Shown here piece after piece: positions 33,838-45,545 of a stretch of DNA of 64,000 nt. Each line of letters opens with the position of its first letter. Position 1 is the first letter of the stretch. The notes beneath the pieces were generated by a model. That model was not told the DNA's origin. It made no database searches and was given only the letters and a program-made list of their open reading frames with translations. The position numbers were made by a program, and so were the translations under genes. Origin of the DNA: Mytilus californianus (lineage: Eukaryota; Mollusca; Bivalvia; Mytilida; Mytilidae); the NCBI RefSeq assembly GCF_021869535.1, contig NW_026262734.1:98151285-98215284 (forward strand). The letters are read 5' to 3'.

Positions 33838-34420
33838 CTGAAAAATTGAAATATTTTCACTTTTATTTTTTATTTTTTATTCAGACCTATTTTATGCTAT
33901 CAGTCCAACATAAATTGAATACTTCTGTAGACCCCCAGTCTGTCACTATATTTTGATTCAAGAGGTTACTGTATATTCAATTCAAAAGAAGGATTATCAT
34001 ATTTCCTTCTAAAATAATACTAAAATGAGTTTGAAATTTTTTATTTCATGATAAACAGAATATAATTCAAGTACTTAACTGTTATTTTATCAACACACCC
34101 ATGTAGACCCTCAACACATTCTGCAATGATTTGCTTTGTTTTTGTTTAAAGGTATTTTTGGTGTCATAATCTAATGAATTTAATTGTATTTACGCAAATA
34201 AAATTGAAAAATTATCATTTTTTTTTAAATTGTAATTATAGTTAATTACTTACCTTTATAATTTAATTTTCTTTGTCTTTAATGTTATTCTGTTTTCCTC
34301 AATGAATACATATTCATACACATATGTTATATATCAGCATCATGTAGAAATAGGATGTTAAGTAATAAAATTAATAACACATGGCTTTTTCTTATCTAAA
34401 TATTTGATCAGTTACTGAGG

Positions 34421-34669
34421 GCAAAAAGGTGCTATTTGTCAGATAGCACCTTTTTGCTCTACATGGATTGCAGATAGCACCTTTTTGCTCTTATGGTTTC
34501 TTTTAATTGCAGATAGCCCCTTATGTTAGTTAACATTATATGTTTAATTATTATAAATACATATTAGATATTTTTATACAATATAGAGTTGATCTTTTTG
34601 CATAGTTTTATATGAAAATGTAAGAAAAGTGGAAAAATGCAGATAGCACCTTTTTGCTCTGAACCCTCG
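34421..34669 (-). promoter_or_regulatory. Right end and subterminal repeat cluster of transposon
   Basis: Five copies or partial copies of GCAAAAAGGTGCTATCTG occur in ~250 bp, including one head-to-head pair at 34421-34462, plus the terminal inverted repeat at 34637-34669. Such subterminal clusters are typical transposase-recognition arrays. They also lie upstream of the transposon gene and could influence its expression. Confidence 0.7.
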
Positions 34670-35074
34670 AGATGCAATTGTCTAATTCTGATTTAGATTT
34701 CATGATTTCTTTAGTGAAGTTAATGTCTACGTTTCAGATTATTTATCAGAGGTTTTTGACATTGAACTTGTACCAATAATTGATGTAGTGACACAAAATC
34801 TCTACAAACACATGGGAAGCTTGAAGCAAAGGAACAACGCTTGTATTTCTCTTCTTCATTTATAGTCACAATTAGGCCTTTGACATGTTTAACATAGAGC
34901 AACATTTCTCAATTCACTGCAAGTTCAAAACGGTTCTTAGCACCGGTTTGTACATAAGCCCTGCAAGATATCGGTATAAATAAGTTTATAATTGAAGTTA
35001 ATACCTTTTTATCAACACCTTAAATATGCATTGTCTTGTGTCAGTTTATTTCATCAAGTATTATAAAAACTAAT

Positions 35075-35160
35075 CCAAGATACAAGGCTTATAATTTGGT
35101 ATGCTAGACGCGCGTTATGTTTACATTAGACGCATCAGTGGTGATCGAATCAAATGAGGT
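35075..35160 (-). repeat. Dispersed repeat, GACGCGCG family
   Basis: ATACAAGGCTTATAATTTGG, TATGCTAGACGCGCGTTATG and TTAGACGCATCAGTGGTGAT: a reverse-oriented copy of the family at 27566. Confidence 0.6.
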
Positions 35161-35206
35161 GGTAAGCCAAATCAAATACAAAACTGATGAACATTAAAAG
35201 CCGAAA

Positions 35207-36307
35207 ATTCTAAAAAGTTGCGAGAACAAAATCTATTTTAACAGAAGACACTTAAATAATGTGTCTTTTTTTTCTACCTATATTTCATTTTCTTTCAAAC
35301 ATATGATATTTCTTTCCATAATGGTTTAACTGTCTGTCTTCAGTTCTTTGATTGTATATGTTAAATTTATTCACAACTTTTACTTTTTATCTATAGACTC
35401 AGAACGATAAAGAGCTTTATATATAGTGTGGACACATATTTAATGTTGAAACTGTATGCTGCACTCTATATGTCTTTTTGATATTTTGTTGTAGTGTTCT
35501 TGTCTCATTGATGACGCATTTCTCCTTTTATTCATTAACATTCGGCTAGTCAATTTATTTGAAATCAAACCAAAAGAAATATTTTTTTCAAAATTTATTC
35601 AAGTGGGAACAGTTTTTCTCTTGAAATATTTGAGAAATGAGATATCGGCACAACGTATTGTCTAACCAGTTCGTGATGGTGATCATTAAACTTATATATC
35701 TTTTCCTGGTATATGACATCTTCCGAGTAGAATTATCACCGGGTTTGTACTTACATGAGCAACAAAACGGGTGTCACATGTGGAGGAGGATCTGCTTAAC
35801 CTCACCGGAGCACCAGATAGCACCCCTGGTTTTTGGTGGGGTTCGTATTGTTTATTCTTTTGTTTTCTATGTTAAACGTTGTGTTTTGTATACTGTTGTT
35901 TTTTTTTGTCGTTTTTTGTGTTTTGCCATGGCGTTGTCAGTTTGTCATTGACTTATGAGTATGAATATCATTTTGTATCTTGCGCCTCTGTCTTATATAG
36001 TGTTAATTTCAGTCACCTTTCTCGTATCTTTATTGGATCAGTTTTTGTGTAAGGAGCACACGACTGTTAATGAAGTTTGAACATGCCCGAGCTTAACGTA
36101 TTAACTGCGATATATTATTAGGCAGAGTCACTAAATGCACTATAACTTTAAAACTCAAGCAGATAGAAGAAATAGGAGACACTAAGCTATGTCTTTACTA
36201 AAACTTTCAGACGATTAGTTAATTGAGATATTACCTAATTTGTTGGTCGTCATGCATTTTGAAATATTTTGGAAATGAATTTCAAAGAAAAATTGATAGA
36301 GAAAAAC
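35207..36307. repeat. 1.1-kb tandem duplication, copy 1
   Basis: It starts ATTCTAAAAAGTTGCGAGAA and ends AAAAATTGATAGAGAAAAAC. Interior landmarks are GTGTGGACACATATTTAATG, CACATGTGGAGGAGGATCTG, TGTTTTGCCATGGCGTTGTC and AGGAGCACACGACTGTTAAT. All are of the dispersed mussel repeat kind. ORFs in it (35637-35951) are not conserved in copy 2. Confidence 0.92.
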
Positions 36308-36311
36308 ATAT

Positions 36312-37409
36312 ATTCTAAAAAGTTGCGAGAACAAATTCTTTTTTAACAGAAGACACTTAAAAAATGTGTCTTTTTTTTCTACCTATATTTCATTTTCTTT
36401 CAAACAAATGATATTTCTTTCCATAATGGTTTAACTGTCTTTCTTCAGTTTTTTGATTGTATATGTTAAATTTATTCACAACTTTTACTTTTTATCTATA
36501 GACTCAGAACGATAAAGAGCTTTATATATAGTGTGGACACATATTTAATGTTGAAACTGTATGCTGCACTCTATATGTCTTTTTGATATTTTGTTGTAGT
36601 GTTCTTGTCTCATTGATGACGCATTTCTCCTTTTATTCATTAACATTCGGCTAGTCAATTTATTTGAAATCAAACCAAACAAAATATTTTTTTTCAAAAT
36701 TTATTCAAGTGGGAACAGTTTTTCTCTTGCAATATTTGAGAAATGAGATATCGACACAACGTATTGTCTAACCAGTTCGTGATGGTGATCGTTAAACATA
36801 TATCTTTTCCTGGTATTTGACATTTTCCAAGTAGAATTATCACCGGATTAGTACTTACATGAGCAACAAAACGGGTGTCACATGTGGAGGAGGATCTGCT
36901 TAACCTCACCGGAGCACCAGATAGCACCCCTGGTTTTTGGTGGGGTTCGTATTGTTTATTCTTTTGTTTTCTATGTTAAACGTTGTGTTTTGTATACTGT
37001 TGTTTTTTTTTGTCGTTTTTTGTGTTTTGCCATGGCGTTGTCAGTTTGTCATTGACTTATGAGTATGAATATCATTTGGTATCTTGCGCCTCTGTCTTAT
37101 ATAGTGTTAATTTCAGTCACCTTTCTCGTATCTTTATTGGATCAGTTTTTGTGTAAGGAGCACACGACTGTTAATGAAGTTTGAACATGCACGAGCGTAA
37201 CGTATTAACTGCGATATGTAATTGGGCAGTCACTAAATGCACTATAACTTTAAAACTCAAGCAGATAGAAGAAATAGGAGACACTAAGCTATGTCTTTAC
37301 TAAAACTTTCAGACGATTAGTCAATTGAGATATTACCTAATTTGTTGGTCGTCATGCATTTTGAAATGTTTTGGAAATGAATTTCAAAGAAAAATTGATA
37401 GAGAAAAAC
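36312..37409. repeat. 1.1-kb tandem duplication, copy 2
   Basis: Same order as 35207-36307 at a period of 1105 bp, differing by scattered substitutions and a few 1-5 bp indels (a few percent by eye). The direct head-to-tail arrangement has almost no spacer, indicating a local tandem duplication and not two insertions. Confidence 0.92.
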
Positions 37410-38107
37410 TCTAAACAGTGAAATTAATAAACAAGTAAATTGATAAAAAAATCATCCAAAATAACCTCATTCGTTATAGTTTACTCTTTGCAGATACTAT
37501 ATTATAACGAGGTGAACCAAATTTAAGCATTAGATGCGTTTGCTGTTTATAGGTAAAATATTATGTTTTAATTGGACTTATCATTTTTTATTTCGTGCTT
37601 TGTATCTTTTCCCTCTTTTTGTCGATGTTTTTTACTAGTTATGACTATCAATGGAAAGCTGAACTATTTAGTTTAGGTTCTAAATTAGATTTCAATTCAT
37701 CCATTATGCAGTTATGCTAACCAGTAAGCTGCAATAAGTGTCCACCATTTAAGATTCTTATGAATTTGCAATTTCTTTTTTCAAAATCAGAACAACAGCA
37801 TTGTGATCAATATTTTAATAGAGAAAGAAAAACAAATCACAATATTATTTTAACAATTGCACAATATCGAAATTAGAGAAACATATTACTGGTCTTATGT
37901 TTTGTTTACGGAATCTACGAAATTTACGTGAACGTTTATCCGCGAATAATGTGTACGTCTATATCTTAAGCAATTATGCCTCGACTTTATAAATGGGTTC
38001 GGATCTGGTCAATTCAAATTTCTATACCTTTGCATATAAGCTCATTGTACCATATATATATTTTTCAAGTAGTTTATAAATATATTCTACTGGTTTGTAT
38101 GCCGAGT
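37410..38107. other. Intergenic, 3' flank of the HEPN-STAND gene
   Basis: AT-rich, without a recognised repeat or ORF. It should contain the 3' UTR and polyadenylation site of the minus-strand gene that ends at 38108. Confidence 0.5.
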
Positions 38108-40593
38108 TTATTTTCCAAATTGTTGCAATAGCAGAACAATTTCTTGGTAACGTTTTTCTTTAGCGATACGTAGAGGACTTTTTCGGTTTTCACCAGATAT
38201 ATTTTGATCAGCTTTGTTTTCGAGAAGAATTTTTACTATCTGTATATGACCCTTTTCGCAACCCTTGTACAACGGACTATGGTCCCGGCATTCGTAACTT
38301 ACTGAACATAAATTAGGATCGGCATTGTTCTTAAGCAAAATTTTGACAATTTGGACATTTCCATTCTCCGAAGCTTTAAACAGTGGTGGTTCAACGTCCT
38401 GGTGCTCCATTTGTAAATTAGGATTCGCTTTATACGTAAGCAGCAGTTTTATAATAGTCATCCATCCATATGTTGCACTTATACATAAAGGTGATAAGCT
38501 TATATCCATTGAGTCAAGTCTACATAAGTTTGGGTTACTTTCATTTTGTAGTAATAAAAGAACAATATCTGAAAATCCCATTTCGGAAGCAACGCATAAG
38601 GAAGAATCTGATTTTATGATGGTTTCTGTTTCTGAAAACATAACAGCGTGTCGCCTGTTAATTTTAAAGTGAACAACCCCATTTACATCTGCTTTGTAAT
38701 CAATTAACAATTTAACTATATTGGTGAATCCCTCTCTTGAAGCTATGTACAGAGGATGTAAGCCATCTTTTGTTCTTGAATTACTGTCTGCCTTGTGTTC
38801 GAGTAATAATTCTACTATTTCATTGTGACCATACTTCGACGCAATACATAAAGGGGATTGTTCGCAATGCATGAAATCTTCAGAAATCATATTTGGATCA
38901 CTGCTACTTTCGAGCAACAATCGTACTATGTCGGTGTGACCTAGTCGTGCGGCGATGAACAGTGGAGATTTTTGATTCCCACAAAAAGTAATGTCACATT
39001 TGTTCTCAAGTAAAAGTTCAACTATATCGGTAAGACCTAGATTTGCCGCGATATAAAGTGGGGTTTTCTTATCTTCAGTGCGTACATTTGGGTCTGCCTT
39101 GTGTTTTAGTAATAACTTAACAACTTGCGTGTGTCCTTTCTCTACGGCTATAAAAAGCGGTGTTTTGCTGGTTTCCAATCTACGTGTATTAGGATCACAA
39201 TCATAAGCCAGCAATAGTTTGATCATTCCAACATGACCATTTTCAGATGCGATAAACAAAGGAGTTGTTCCGAATTTATTCATAACATTCACGTCTAAAT
39301 TGTTTTTGAGTAACGCCTTCATGATATCAAGATAGTTTTGCTGGGATACAACATTCAGAGGCGATGTATCTCTTAATATTTGTAGCATTTCAACCACGAT
39401 TGATTTTCTACGTAAATGTTCAATGAATTTTAGCCTGAAAGTTAAAAACTGCAATTGTTTATTTGTGAATACCTGTTCTACATATCCATTCATAATATCC
39501 TTGCATAATCGTTCCATATAATCTGATTCTTTTTCGATCGGTACAGAAATTACCTGCGAGTGTTTTTCTTGATACCTTCGGATTATTTCGAAATGAAACC
39601 GGTCACGAATAATATCGGGATGACTCAGTCGCAATATGACGTCGAACATGTGTCGGCCATAAAAAGAAACGATAGTGTCAAACCATTTGTCGTGAATTAT
39701 ATTATAAGCCTCTGTTTGAATTCTAACATACGTATTTGATAGCCCTTTCAGTTGGTCTTTAACAACTTTCGATGACAGAGTGGACGATGTCGTAACATTA
39801 TCTGCTATTTCTTGCAAGATATCTCTGAAAGATGGTAATTCAATAGCAAGTTTGTCAACTTTATTATTGAATATAACAAACAATGCCAACACTGCAAAGG
39901 TTGTCTGGTCGGGCGTATTTTTAAATGATGTTAATTCATCTTCAATCACTTGAGTTGGATTTTTAAAAAAAATTGTTATATCGCTAAATCTTTTTGTCGA
40001 GTAAAATTGACATAGTAGAGGCAAACAATCATATGCGTTGAATTCAACCAAATCCTTGACAGTGTTCACTTCTTCTGGAGTCAGGTACGATTTAGCAATT
40101 AATGTTCTTTCCTCATTTGACAAATTAAATTGAGGTGATAGCATGTCATGGTTGATTGATGAAAGAATATCGACATTTTGAAATTGTGCTTCATTAAATA
40201 TGTGCGTCCTGCACGTGAACAGACATTTTAAAAATCCGTCTTTAAAACACAACTTTATTTCATTTGACAAATCTTTCCAAATCATTAATTTGTGAATATC
40301 GAGGGAATACTTTCCACATACGTCATCAAAAACAAATAATAGCTTTTTTCCTTTTACGTAGTATGTCATTAAATCTTTTGGTGAATGCACCGCGAAAATT
40401 TGATACTTTAGTTCTCGTTCTAAATATAATGCAACATGATGAACGGCAGTCGATTTTCCACTTCCTGAAACTCCTGTTACAGTAACAACATTATTGCACT
40501 TAGTTTTATCAATCAACCATTTTATAGCATTAGTCAAAACAACTACGCGTGTATCTGTTTTGGACCATTCTGCTTTAACATACTCTTGAATAT
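38108..40593 (-). CDS. HEPN-STAND-ankyrin protein, exon 4 (NTPase and ankyrin repeats)
   Basis: This last exon starts after TATAATTTTCAG and encodes 828 complete codons plus the stop, after 2 nt that finish a split codon. The P-loop (GVSGSGKST, codons at 40474-40448), Walker B (KLLFVFDDVCG) and a sensor-like arginine (FTCRTHIF) define a STAND-class NTPase of the animal 'novel STAND 3' type. A helical region follows. The C-terminal half has about 12 ankyrin repeats of the form TPLFIASENGHVGMIKLLL...DPN, the last partial, ending LLLQQFGK. No frameshift or internal stop is seen here. Known relatives are large bivalve and other invertebrate families thought to act as cytosolic pattern sensors, with ankyrin repeats as the likely ligand- or partner-binding part. 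The NTPase call is firm; the immune role is inferred. Confidence 0.9.
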
Positions 40594-42231
40594 CTGAAAA
40601 TTATACCACTGATAATAAAATAATGCAAATTCATGACTGTTTACTCGTATGAAAGTATATTACATATTTTATTTTCAACGTCTTATATCTTATTTCTTAA
40701 GTTGAAATACATCCAATCCCTCAGTTTTTTTAATTATTTTTACAATGATTTGTATCTTCTTAATGTAAACATCGTTAAACTACTATAAAATTCTAATATC
40801 CAATATCTTTTCAAATTATAATCATTGTTATTTGGAATCCATAGAAAAGCAGTATAGCTTGTTTGCCTTTATATTTGTTTGTTTGTTTATTCAAAGACAG
40901 ACTCAGACCGAATTAGTATCATCAAATCACTTCAAATGGATGATATTGTAACAACATATACGAATTTTTGTTTGTGACATGCTTACTCGACAACATACGA
41001 TAACAATTGAGTGAGCTCGACTTACACAAATATAAAATTATTCTATCAAAATATATATGATATATTCTTTGATAAAATAATGTGATAATTGTGATAATTT
41101 TTTTTATAAAATGATGTAAAAATTGTGATATGTTTTTTGATAAAATAATTTGATATTTGTGTTAAGCGAGGTAACTCTGTAGTTTATCTTTTGTTTTCGA
41201 GCAAACATGTTCTAAGAAATTATTTTACGGGAAGCTCAGCAAAATAGTGTTATAGTGTTGTATCTCCACTATTTTATTTAGATATTTTTGCTCTTCAAAA
41301 TTTGTTTTCAAAATGACCAGAGTAGTACTATAGTTAATCCTCACCAAATCATGTATTGCAGATTTGTAGAAATTAGAGTTTCCAAAATTCATGGTCTATC
41401 TCTATTAGAAACAAAGGACATAATTTATAGAAAAGGGGGTGGTTTTTCATAGTCCATATTTTTGCTCTTCAAGTCAAATAAATATTAAGGATCTTACTCT
41501 AAACTTTATATTTATTAACCACCGTTTAGAAACATGGAGTTTGATCATTACAATACTCACATGACGTTTTGTTAACTATCAGTAATAATTTAATATTCGC
41601 AATACAAAGACTCTGGATGGGTGTAATTTACAAACAGTAAATCCAACTGGGTACGTTGTTACAACTTAGTACCTAGTATGGATAGTTGTGGATTTCAGAA
41701 AAATCTATACTTGGAGTTTTATTCTAAACGTGAAAACAAAAATGTGCAGATGGCTAGCTTTTAAATATCTACAATTACAAGCATTAACCTTGTTGCGTTT
41801 ATTGACATAAACGCAACAAGGTTAATGCTTGTAATTGTAGATATTTAAAAGCTAGCCATCTGCACATTTAAAAGCATATCGTTTACTTTGAGCAACGCGT
41901 TTTCAGGTAAAGCTGGCAAATTATTTCCTTTAGTATTACAGATAATTTATACATTTTTCGGCATCTGCATTTTACTGGATGACATTGCCTTCAAATATAA
42001 TGTTTAAATTTTAATTATATTTGATCTATCAAGAATTTTACTTTTAAATACACTACGTGTATTGTTTGTACAAAGCGATCTTGTAGTCTATTTATTTGAT
42101 AAATGCATGTGATAAGTGTTTCATTTGAAGTAAAAATTATGGTACTATCCTATAAATTGAATTATAATAAATAATTCAAGAGCTACAAATAACATTAAAC
42201 CATGAAACTTCTATTAACTGTCTATAAGTAC
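40594..42231 (-). other. Intron 3 of the HEPN-STAND gene
   Basis: Donor side G|GTACTT at 42231-42226 and acceptor TTTTCAG ending at 40594, joining a phase-1 codon (G + AT = Asp). It contains the perfect hairpin at 41740-41869 and otherwise AT-rich DNA without genes. Confidence 0.75.
41740..41869. repeat. Perfect inverted repeat: 63-bp arms, 4-nt loop
   Basis: 41740-41802 is the exact reverse complement of 41807-41869, around the loop TGAC. Arms start AAATGTGCAGATGGCTAGCT and end next to the loop with AACCTTGTTGCGTTTAT. No mismatch was found on reading. There is no ORF. It could be a very young fold-back insertion, a hairpin RNA locus or an assembly artefact. Confidence 0.93.
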
Positions 42232-42325
42232 CCTTTACAGCTGGTGGTAAATTCGCATCAAGACGCTTGTGCCTCAACTCTTCGCATTGGTCTTTAAATC
42301 TGGTACCACCAAGTCTTATAATTGC
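42232..42325 (-). CDS. HEPN-STAND-ankyrin protein, exon 3
   Basis: This 94-nt exon follows AAAACAG and encodes AIIRLGGTRFKDQCEEL...LDANLPPAVK plus the first base of a codon completed by exon 4. The reading frame joins exon 2 in phase 0 (SK|AIIRLGG) and exon 4 in phase 1. The motif RLGG after a HEPN domain is typical of the DZIP3-type HEPN/STAND proteins, which supports the splice model. It is too short to appear as a stand-alone ORF. Confidence 0.85.
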
Positions 42326-42370
42326 CTGTTTTATTGAAAAAAACATCATATTTAAAATTGATACACAGCA

Positions 42371-42969
42371 TGTTACGGCCAGAAATCACCTTTAAATGGT
42401 AGCCAACAAAAGACACAAATCAATAATAAAATTTAACAAGATTTATTATACACAAGTTTACAAGAAATATTATACAGAATGAAATGTCAACTTAACTGTT
42501 AAAATATATTTCCGATCCTTTGTCTTTTCATTATCCAGAATTCTTCTCTTAACTGTACAGAATATGTCCAATTTAGTATGATGAAGTTAACGTAAATAAA
42601 AATCCAACAACTCCAGAAAATTTCTGTGAAACCAAGTGTAATAATGTCTAATGAGTCAGTCTAACTTAAGTGTCTGTATATATATATAGTTGTCACGGAA
42701 ATCTCTAAAACACTGTAGAAGAGAAACTCCTAGAAAACCGTAGAACGGAAACTTCTAGAATACGATAGAAGTTTAAATTACACATCGTAGATTATGATCA
42801 TTCCAGAATCATTGTGTGAGTCAAATAGAAAGTTCTAATCATTCCATCAGTATCTATGATTGTTCCAGTGATTTCTTAACTGCACAATTATAATGTATTT
42901 TGTAAACAACTATAAGGCCACACAAAACAAATTAGGCCAATATAAATAAACATGAAAATTACAATATCA
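42371..42969 (-). repeat. 3' LTR of the Gmr1-like element
   Basis: On the minus strand it starts TGATATTGTAATTTTCATG and ends GGCCGTAACA (TG...CA). A polypurine tract (AAGGGGGAAGG, 42975-42985) precedes it. It is about 38 bp longer than the 5' LTR because of an indel near 42838. Confidence 0.88.
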
Positions 42970-43071
42970 TAAAACCTTCCCCCTTAAAAAGAAGTTTGAG
43001 TGTAACGAGAATTTTTCATGAACAATATATATAAAAATACATAGTATGTATACACATGATACAGTGTTTTA

Positions 43072-43569
43072 ATAAGATCTAGACAATGCATCTGCTATTA
43101 CATTATCTTTACCTTTAATATGTTTTACAATAACATCATATTCCTGTAACAATAAATTCCACCTAGTCAACCTCTGCTTCTTGTTTCTCATTTTATGTAT
43201 GAAGGTGAGAGGATTATGATCAGTATAAACAAGAATAGGATGCATAGTGGGATTTTAATATACATTAAAATGTTGAAGTGCAGACAACAGTGCAAAACAC
43301 TCTTTTTCAATAGTTGAATAATTTTTCTGATGTTTATCTAATTTCTTAGAAATATATGATATAGGTTTCTCAACATTATCACCTGTTTCTTGATATAAAA
43401 CGGCTCCAATTCCAACATCACTTGTGTCAACGGCAAGTTTGAATTGTTTTTCAATGTCTGGAGTGATCAGAACAGGACTGTTACTTAGAAGTGATTTGAT
43501 ATTTTCAAAACCGTTTTGACAATTATCACTCCAGATAAATTTAGAGTCTTTCCATAAAAGATGAGTCAA
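43072..43569 (-). pseudogene. RNase H domain remnant of the LTR element
   Basis: The frame from 43569 reads VDTSDVGIGAVLYQ, then PISYISKKLDKHQKNYSTIE and KECFALLSALQHF, the start of a Ty3-class RNase H. After one in-frame stop near 43255 the same frame resumes with VYTDHNPLTF and ends KGKDNVIADALSRSY before a TAA at 43069-43071. This is the natural end of pol, so RT/RNase H is the last pol segment before the 3' LTR. Confidence 0.85.
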
Positions 43570-44303
43570 TGGTTTAACAACAGTAGCAAAATTTGAACAG
43601 AATTTCCTGTAAATCCAATCATACCTAAATATCTCATAAGTTGTTTTTTATTTGTAGGAGGAGGAAATTTGGTAATTGCATCCACTTTAGCCATGATAGG
43701 TTTCACTTGACCTTGGCCAACTGTATGCCCTAAATAACATTTGCCTGACAAAATTCACTTTTACCAAGATTAAGTCAAATTTGATTATGACAATCTATCA
43801 AAAGTATCATATAAATGTGTTAAATGTTCTTCCCAGCTATCACTACATACAATAAGATCATCAATATAAGCATAACAACAGTCTAAATCTTTTATAACAT
43901 TATTGATCATTCATTGAAATTTAGCTGGAACACTTTTCATACCAAACGGTACGACAGTATACTGAAATAAACCGTATGGTGTAGCAAAAGCTGATATTTC
44001 ACGAGCTCTCTTTGTCAAGGGGACCTGCCAGTAACCTTTCAATAAATCGAATTTGCTCACAAATTTTGCTTGCCCAATATTATCGATTCAGTCGTCTATC
44101 CTTGGAATTAGATAGGAATCAGATTTTGAAACTGAATTTACTTTTCTGAAATCAGTCACGAAACGAAAGGTTTTATCTGGTTTGGGCACAAGGAGACAAG
44201 GAGAGCTCCATTCACTATTACTCGGCTCAATTATATCATTGTCAAGTATATATCTAATTTCTTGTCTCATATAATCAAGTTTTAGTGGATTCTCTACGAT
44301 CAA
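43570..44303 (-). pseudogene. Reverse transcriptase remnant of the LTR element
   Basis: Landmarks are WSSPCLLVPKPDKTFRFVTD, FRKVNSV and, further down, AYIDDL (43858-43872), the YxDD catalytic box. The frame is broken by several stops and small indels (for example around 44085 and 43760). It is recognisably Ty3-class. Confidence 0.85.
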
Positions 44304-44438
44304 AAGTCAGATGTGCAAGTTATGAGTCTAAATTTGACAAAATTTCTGAATGTTTCAATCTAACTGTTTGTTCTATAGTCTTTGAATCAAAAGGTGGTTC
44401 AATTATATCTGGTTTGCCAAGATCGTTCTCCAATTTAA

Positions 44439-45545
44439 CTATGGCTGAAGTGGCAACTGGTTTGCTCTCACCTTCATTATTACGCCGACCTGGTGTTTCA
44501 CAATATAATTCAAATCATTAATTTTACTCTCTATGGTATAAAGACCACAATATTTAGCCTGTAAAGGATGTTCAGGGACTGGCAACAATACAAGAACCTT
44601 ATCACAAGGCTCAAAAACTCTGTCCCTGGCATCTTTGTCATACCATATTTTCATCTTATTCTGAACAGTTTTTAAGTTTTTCTGAGCAATTTGACAAGCA
44701 GTATACAATTTTTCTTTAAATCTAGAAACATAGTCTAACAGATTCAAGTCAGTGTGTTCAGTAAGCCATTTTCCTTAACCAATTTCAAAGGTCCCATTAC
44801 AGTATGACCAAACACCAACTCAAAGGGGCTAAAACCAAGAGATTCCTGAACAGCCTCTCGGACCACAAAAAGAAGAAAGTGAACACCATCATCCTAGTCC
44901 CTGTCAAATTGAAGACAAAAGTTCTAATCATGTTCTTCAATGTTTGATGAAAACGTTCTAAGGCATCTTGAGATTCTGGATGATAAGCACTTGACCTATA
45001 CTGAGCAATCCCTAACTAGTAAACTACCTGCTGAAATAAACCTGACATGAAATTTGAACCCTGGTCGGACTGTATAGACTTCGGAAGTCCTACTAGAGCT
45101 TTGACAATAGTTGTTGTGTTGATATTCATTAACGGAGTAGCCTCAGGAAAGCGAGTGGATGTACACATGATTGTTAATAAATACGCATTTCCAGTCTTGG
45201 TCTTTGGTAAAGGTAAACAACGCAATCAATAAGTACTCGACTGAAAGGTTCTTCAAAGGCTGGAATTGGCAGAAGTGGTGCTGGTGGTATTTTCTGGTTA
45301 GGCTAACCAACAACCTGGCATATATGGCATGATTGGCAGTATTCTTTGACATCATTTCTAAGTCTGGGCCAGTAGAAATGCTGCAAGATCTTAAGGCAAG
45401 TCTTCCTTATACCTAAATGTCCGGCCAAGGGGGTGTCGTGGGCATGACCAATAATTTCTTGCTTATAGACTTTAGGCACCACTACTTGGTATACCACTCT
45501 CCATTCTTCCTCTGGGATAGCATCAGGGGGCCTCCACTTCCTCAT
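44439..45545 (-). pseudogene. Integrase remnant of the LTR element
   Basis: It contains the HHCC zinc finger (GHAHDTPLAGHLGIRK...YCQSCHICQ, 45545-45303), core-domain pieces with SDQGSNF and AYHPESQ carrying the second Asp and the Glu of the DDE triad, and the C-terminal DKVLVLLPVPEHPLQAKYCG segment (44747-44439). Stops and frame changes separate these pieces. It lies 5' of the reverse transcriptase, which defines the unusual pol order. Confidence 0.85.

Larger units (their letters stand above)
29540..34669 (-). mobile_element. 5.13-kb DNA transposon with OTU/DDE-type ORF
   Basis: Terminal inverted repeats of ~33 bp start CGAGGGTTCAGAGC at 29540 and end with its complement at 34669. The outer 21 bp are identical and only two mismatches occur in 33. 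The element is flanked by AGAT on both sides (29536-29539 and 34670-34673), a 4-bp target duplication. The subterminal regions carry repeated copies of the motif GCAAAAAGGTGCTATCTG in both orientations (29551, 29745, 29789-29833; 34421-34462, 34469-34490, 34509-34521, 34638-34660), which look like transposase-binding sites. The internal minus-strand gene has an N-terminal ORF (32905-33837) and an 822-codon OTU/DDE ORF (30255-32723). The intact ends and long ORFs suggest a relatively recent insertion. The superfamily is not assigned: a 4-bp duplication is known for Sola-like elements, but that is only a hint. Confidence 0.9.

Noticed and set aside
38325-38672. 115-codon plus-strand ORF inside the ankyrin exon
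   Set aside because: It is the antisense shadow of the ankyrin repeats on the minus strand.
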